Assembly: GCA_031177355.1 (NCBI GenBank)
Contig: JAPSGR010000003.1
Location: forward strand, 45,011 to 109,010
Direction of reading: 5' to 3'
Source of the DNA: Candidatus Nitrosocosmicus sp.
GTDB taxonomy: Archaea > Thermoproteota > Nitrososphaeria > Nitrososphaerales > Nitrososphaeraceae
Length of the DNA stretch: 64,000 bases
The notes below the pieces were generated by a model. It ran no database searches. It was not told the origin of the DNA and saw only the letters and a list, made by a program, of their open reading frames with translations. Every line of letters starts with the position of its first letter. The first letter of the stretch is position 1. Shown here piece after piece: positions 60,161 to 64,000 of this stretch. The position numbers were made by a program, and so were the translations under genes.

Positions 60161-61951
60161 TCACTTTATTATCACCATAGACTCGCAGATTTCCTTCGGA
60201 AGCACTTTTGAACAAGATTGCAAAAATTGTTCGATAGACTCAGAAGGCATGAGCATTTGGCCACCAGGAAATTGAGTGGACTCTTCTAATTTACGTTGAT
60301 TATCACCAGGAGCCTCAAGGTTAAGAGGGATAGTTTTATACTGTCCATCCCTTACAATAGTAATGATTACAGAATCGCCTATTTTTTTTGTTTTAAGATA
60401 TTCTCGGATATCCTCTTGATTCTTAATATCATGGTTATCTATTTTTGTAATTATATCGCCACCTAACTCAACTAGAGTTCCGTTAATTTCATTTATAATA
60501 TATCCACCTTTCAAATTTGCCTTGGATGCAGAACTATTTTCAAGTATATTAGTAATTAGAAAACCGTCCGAACGGGTTAGGTTAAGCAGATTGGCTATTT
60601 GTGGGGTTAAATCCAAACCAATGATTCCTAAAGCGGGATTAGTTAAAGTATTCTCAGGAGGTGGTCTAGCAGTCAAAGTCATTGATATCACTTTCTCATC
60701 CAGGTTTGGTGCTCGCAAGACCGTCAGGTTTACATTATCTCCTATTCTTTTGTAATTCTCTAAATATGATAAAATATCGTCTACCTTTCTTACTGATTTG
60801 TCATCAATATGAGTAATAATATCACCACCTATTTTCAGAGGAATTCCATTTAATTGAACTGTCTCATTCCCCCCAACAATTCCAGCAAGGCTAGCCGGAC
60901 TGCCATCTGTAACGTTGACTACTAGAAAACCTACGGCCTCAGGCAATTTCATCAAATCGGCTATTTCAGGAGTAATATCAAAACCATTAATACCGATATA
61001 CGGATGTTCATAGTATCCTTTTTGAATTAATTCAGGTATTATCTTTATCAAGAAGTTAGACGGGATAGCAAAACCAATCCCTGAATATACCCCGGTATTG
61101 GAAAAGATGGCTGTATTGATTCCGATCACTCGTCCACCCATATCAATTAATGGTCCACCTGAATTGCCTGGATTAATAGCAGCATCAGTTTGAATTATGT
61201 CAGGAATGGAGAAGGATGGTGCTTGATTGCGGATCAAGTTGTTTCTTAAATCTTCTCGCGGATTCTCCTGCTCATCTCCTGCAGGCATTAATCGCCCTAA
61301 ACCACTTACAATACCCTCAGAAAGTGATCCGGATAATCCAAATGGGTTACCAACCGCTACTACTTTCTCCCCAATCCTAACAGTAGATGAATTTCCAAGT
61401 TCCAGTGGAATTAGTTTTGAACTCATATTTTTATCCATATTAGTTAATTTAATGACCGCAAGATCGGCATAGGGGTCTGTTCCGATGATCTCACCCTCAT
61501 AAGAAACGCCATCTAGAAAGGTTATAAACGCCTTATTATTTTTTGAACCATCCACTACATGAAAATTAGTAACAATGTGACCGAGTTTGTCATAAACAAA
61601 TCCAGATCCCAATCGTGAGGGATTTGGTTCAATACTTTGAAGGCTTCCTGGCTCAGTTATTTGAACAACTGATTTTTCAACCGTTGCAAACAAATCAGGT
61701 AATGAATTGCTATAATCTAGAGAAGGTTCTTGAGATGAATTCAAAATTTTATGGTTTGTTTGAGGTAATGTATTGTTAAAATTCAATGAATCTGTTGATA
61801 AGGCACTCGTTCCATTGGCATTATTTCCTAAAATAAGGCTAGAAACAGCCACAGTAACGAATAGTGTAATAATTAATATTAAATAAAATCTACGACCTGT
61901 ACTCTCATATTTGTAATTGTCAGGAGTGACAACAGTAGAAATATTCATCAT
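60161..61951 (-). CDS. htrA: HtrA-like serine protease with two PDZ domains
   Basis: Trypsin-fold quality-control protease of 596 residues, anchored outside the membrane by an N-terminal helix (about 23-42, FYLILIITLFVTVAVSSLIL). Triad: His near residue 130 (TNFHVVDG), Asp near 163 (PYADLAVI), Ser near 262 (NPGNSGGPLID). Two PDZ domains follow (about 320-430 and 440-560), each starting from a GIxGxDxTPEIAxLxxL pattern. A short tail after PDZ2 has two Cys. ATG start with TATA at 61972-61982. No regulatory partner nearby. Confidence 0.93.
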   Translation of the reverse strand: MMNISTVVTPDNYKYESTGRRFYLILIITLFVTVAVSSLILGNNANGTSALSTDSLNFNNTLPQTNHKILNSSQEPSLDYSNSLPDLFATVEKSVVQITEPGSLQSIEPNPSRLGSGFVYDKLGHIVTNFHVVDGSKNNKAFITFLDGVSYEGEIIGTDPYADLAVIKLTNMDKNMSSKLIPLELGNSSTVRIGEKVVAVGNPFGLSGSLSEGIVSGLGRLMPAGDEQENPREDLRNNLIRNQAPSFSIPDIIQTDAAINPGNSGGPLIDMGGRVIGINTAIFSNTGVYSGIGFAIPSNFLIKIIPELIQKGYYEHPYIGINGFDITPEIADLMKLPEAVGFLVVNVTDGSPASLAGIVGGNETVQLNGIPLKIGGDIITHIDDKSVRKVDDILSYLENYKRIGDNVNLTVLRAPNLDEKVISMTLTARPPPENTLTNPALGIIGLDLTPQIANLLNLTRSDGFLITNILENSSASKANLKGGYIINEINGTLVELGGDIITKIDNHDIKNQEDIREYLKTKKIGDSVIITIVRDGQYKTIPLNLEAPGDNQRKLEESTQFPGGQMLMPSESIEQFLQSCSKVLPKEICESMVIIK

Positions 61952-61971
61952 TTGAAGAAAGATATAATATC

Positions 61972-61982
61972 AATTTAAATAT
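61972..61982 (-). promoter_or_regulatory. TATA box of htrA
   Basis: ATATTTAAATT on the minus strand lies about 26 bases upstream of the ATG, so the htrA transcript is probably leaderless. Confidence 0.5.
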
Positions 61983-62001
61983 TGCATAGTTTGACTGTTT
62001 T

Positions 62002-62520
62002 TCATCTTTTGGTCAGAAATCTGTAAAAGGAATTTATTGCCATTTCTTGTCTCTCAGATTGAATTGAGCCAGGTCTCATACTTCTCAATTTTCTAACCGC
62101 TTCTATAGGAGTTAAACCATCCTTCTTTATCATATAAGCTGCCAATACTGTCCCTGTCCTCCCCTTTCCAGCGGCACAGTGAACTACTACTGGTTTTTTT
62201 GCTTGGATTTGTTGTTCCATATAGTCAACGACCTGGATAATTTCGTCCACAGAAGGAGCATTATAGTCGTCTGTTTTTAAAAAATAATTTTGTAATTCAC
62301 CATACTGTAAATTTATTTTCTTAAACCATACTTGTGGCAGTGGAATTTCTCTAACTGTAATTAGGGTTCTTATACCATTAGAGGCGAGCCAAGTTAATTG
62401 ATCGAAAGATGAGGGTAAACCACTTCCAGCAAGGTTTTGAGGTATAACCCAACTAAAGTTAGTAGGTCTTTCTACAAGTCGACCATGAACCTTTCTATAA
62501 ATTTCTCCTATCTTAGTCAT
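62002..62520 (-). CDS. Dual-specificity protein phosphatase
   Basis: Cys-based phosphatase of 172 residues. The active site C-x5-R loop is HCAAGKGRTG near residues 114-123, with a general-acid Asp in TDDYNAPSVDEI and the end SMRPGSIQSERQEMAINSF. N-terminus NFSWVIPQNLAGSGLPSSFDQLTWLASNGIRTLITV is the typical opening of the archaeal/phage-type group. ATG start; it lies 51 bases after the DHH gene on the same strand. Substrate: phosphotyrosine, phosphoserine or a small phosphate ester. Confidence 0.9.
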   Translation of the reverse strand: MTKIGEIYRKVHGRLVERPTNFSWVIPQNLAGSGLPSSFDQLTWLASNGIRTLITVREIPLPQVWFKKINLQYGELQNYFLKTDDYNAPSVDEIIQVVDYMEQQIQAKKPVVVHCAAGKGRTGTVLAAYMIKKDGLTPIEAVRKLRSMRPGSIQSERQEMAINSFYRFLTKR

Positions 62521-62571
62521 CTAGGTATCATCCTGCTTGAGGCCAATATTTAATAGGTTTCCAATGCAATA

Positions 62572-63561
62572 TCATTCAATAGAGTCATCCAATTTCTCTA
62601 TAAACTTAGAAAAATTTTCGGCGGGAATAACAGCTCCACATGCTTTATCGTGACCCCCACCACTACCATCAAAAGTTACAGATAAATCATTTACCAACTT
62701 TCCTAAATGTGTTTGACAGTCTTTTGACCCCCTTATCGATAATATATACGAATTTATGTTTGATTTCATCTTAAATGCGATTCCTACCTTTTTTCCCGAC
62801 AGACCCATAACAAAATTTACAATCATACTTGAAGACAGGTCTAAATCGTGTTCAAAATAAGAAATATTATTCAAATGAACTGATCTCTCTTCAATTAAGT
62901 TGATAGCTTTCGCTACCTTTGACGAAAACTGTTTAACCAATCTACAGCTATGTTCTATATCATGTGGCATGAGCCCTTTTGATATATCTTTAGAAATCAA
63001 TTTCAAAAAGTCAATTTCTCTTTGTGATGCTGAAATTATATACGAAAGATAACAAGATTCTAACATTAGAAATGTCCGATCAAATTTGCTCACCAAACAA
63101 CGGGCCTTTGTACGATCTTCCATATAATCAGTTAAAGCGGCTGCTGCCGCAAAAAAAGAAAATACCTTTCTAACCCGACTCTTTAGTAAATAATAAATCT
63201 GTACCGAAGTACACTCGCCGATATCATGTATTAATCTGATCCCTATTTCTTTTATTTTGTCCTTTATTTCAGGTTCGAGGTAATGATGATCGATATAAAT
63301 AACCTGGATATTATTCGAAACCAACGTTTTTAACTTTTGTAAGAAAAGAAACTGATTTTTCTTATTCAAGCCAACATCACAAATAAAAACCCTGGTGAAT
63401 TCTTTATCCTTAGAGCATATAGAAATTACATAATCAAGCGAGTTCAATAAATTTGGATAATCAACTAAAAATAAATTCTTGACTTTTAATCCATTTTGTA
63501 GTAAAGCGGCCGATACGATCCCATCAACATCTTCCTTATGGGAGATACAAATACTCTTCAA
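62572..63561 (-). CDS. DHH-family phosphoesterase
   Basis: Metal-dependent phosphodiesterase related to RecJ and oligoribonuclease/NrnA. Seen: ISHKEDVDGIVSAALL (D-x-D metal motif), VFICDVGLN, YIDHHYLEP (the DHH motif), and the C-terminal DHHA1 substrate domain FDGSGGGHDKACGAVIP. Length 329 is normal for archaeal single-subunit enzymes. ATG start. Likely degrades short RNA or dinucleotides; c-di-AMP is another possibility. It is last in a four-gene minus-strand run. Confidence 0.9.
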   Translation of the reverse strand: MKSICISHKEDVDGIVSAALLQNGLKVKNLFLVDYPNLLNSLDYVISICSKDKEFTRVFICDVGLNKKNQFLFLQKLKTLVSNNIQVIYIDHHYLEPEIKDKIKEIGIRLIHDIGECTSVQIYYLLKSRVRKVFSFFAAAAALTDYMEDRTKARCLVSKFDRTFLMLESCYLSYIISASQREIDFLKLISKDISKGLMPHDIEHSCRLVKQFSSKVAKAINLIEERSVHLNNISYFEHDLDLSSSMIVNFVMGLSGKKVGIAFKMKSNINSYILSIRGSKDCQTHLGKLVNDLSVTFDGSGGGHDKACGAVIPAENFSKFIEKLDDSIE

Positions 63562-63881
63562 TATAACGAATTTTCTAAACTCGATTGTTATTTAGATGTT
63601 TATATTTTCATTATAACGAGATATTATAGCATTTACATCATACCTTAATATAAAAACAAGCAATAATACAAAGATTCAATATTAAATCTTTAAAGGTAAA
63701 GATTAAAAATAGGAAAAATTCCATACATAATAACAAGTTACCTTCATACGATTTTATGTCAACCTCAAGTGAAAAGTTTATTCTTTACGCACAACTCAGT
63801 ATGAAATTATTAGACTTTACATATCTATTAGTGATTTGAATATGTAACGCAGTTTAAGTTATATTTTCTGTTTACTTGATT
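63562..63881. other. Intergenic region before 23S rRNA
   Basis: About 320 bases with no open frame above about 30 codons, between the DHH gene and the end of 23S rRNA. Very AT-rich. No 5S rRNA or tRNA follows the 23S gene, consistent with the unlinked 5S of thaumarchaea. No terminator hairpin is obvious. Confidence 0.4.
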
Positions 63882-64000
63882 CAGGTGCGTTGGGCTATTG
63901 GTGATGGCAGGCTGAATACCTCGCCCGAAGGCTTGATAATTACACCTCCATTCCATCAACGCCATCTTCTATGGCCGCCCTTCTCCTTACGGAAGGTTGT
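63882..64000 (-). rRNA. 23S ribosomal RNA, 3' end (partial, runs past the window)
   Basis: On the minus strand the last 120 bases match the conserved end of 23S rRNA: GCGTTGATGGAATGGAGGTGTAA, then a GCCTTCGGGC hairpin, GAGGTATTCAGCC and ACCAATAGCCCAACGCACCTGA. The corresponding bacterial blocks are GTTGATAGGCCGGGTGTGTAAGCG and GCGTTGAGCTAACCGG. The gene continues to the right of the window; the exact 3' end is set near base 63882 by this alignment. Confidence 0.85.

Noticed and set aside
63562..63881. 5S rRNA or tRNA after the 23S gene
   Set aside because: No cloverleaf or 5S-like sequence found; AT-rich with no conserved blocks.

Overview
The window is AT-rich chromosomal DNA from an ammonia-oxidising-type archaeon of the Thaumarchaeota (Nitrososphaeria). 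The archaeal core is clear: TFB, RpoK, the aCPSF1/FttA termination nuclease, SRP54 and SRP19, Gar1, Pus10, Dph6, an archaeal S10/spc ribosomal cluster carrying the RNase P protein Rnp1, a proteasome alpha subunit, an ESCRT-III-like CdvB protein, UPF0147, and F420-type flavin-independent oxidoreductases. Low GC, many TTG starts and TATA boxes lying 25-30 bp before start codons (leaderless genes) fit a low-GC member such as Nitrosocosmicus or a marine relative. That placement is inference: no amo genes lie here and only about 120 bases of 23S rRNA are present.

Layout. 1-4.4 kb: a beta-CASP-like metallo-hydrolase, an LLM oxidoreductase, a tandem SDR protein resembling the N-terminal half of bacterial malonyl-CoA reductase, and a small His-tailed membrane protein. 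4.5-8.4 kb: a tightly packed translation/secretion operon (dph6, srp54, pus10, an HExxH protein). 8.4-14.4 kb: S27ae, S24e, a 0.75 kb gap, phosphoglycolate phosphatase with argS, a DUF106 membrane insertase relative and a TPR protein. 14.4-24.5 kb: purN, a TSUP transporter, UPF0147, an unlisted 45-residue zinc-finger protein, fttA, srp19, purS, tRNA-Thr, gar1, tfb, S25e, a cyclophilin-like protein, rpoK, glycerate kinase and DUF2203. 24.5-30 kb: trpE, thrC and an asparagine-synthase-like gene sharing one palindromic TATA box, then cdvB and two unknowns.

30-38.4 kb: a biotin cluster (bioA, bioB, bioF) interrupted by a serine recombinase with a 19-bp direct repeat upstream; a block of six perfect 20-bp tandem repeats; an operon of sugar nucleotidyltransferase, LLM oxidoreductase, thiolase and DUF35 protein; and a tRNA-Asn carrying a 27-nt intron outside the anticodon loop. 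38.5-47.2 kb: a 16-gene minus-strand ribosomal operon from L3 to L6 without L2, headed by a SPOUT methyltransferase. 47.2-56.7 kb: a thioredoxin-like protein, psmA, purC, ilvD, HIT, a glycosyltransferase, a tail-anchored J protein, several small zinc or hypothetical proteins, and an unlisted 53-residue membrane protein. 56.8-63.6 kb: a Dps-like ferritin, a UbiD decarboxylase, an HtrA protease with two PDZ domains, a dual-specificity phosphatase and a DHH phosphoesterase. The last 120 bases are the 3' end of 23S rRNA on the minus strand.

Most of the window is housekeeping: amino acid, purine and biotin synthesis mixed with information processing. The least ordinary items are the MCR-N-like SDR pair, the recombinase inside the biotin cluster, the 20-bp repeat block, the glutaminase-less asparagine-synthase-like gene with its shared promoter, the thiolase/DUF35 operon and the oddly placed tRNA intron.
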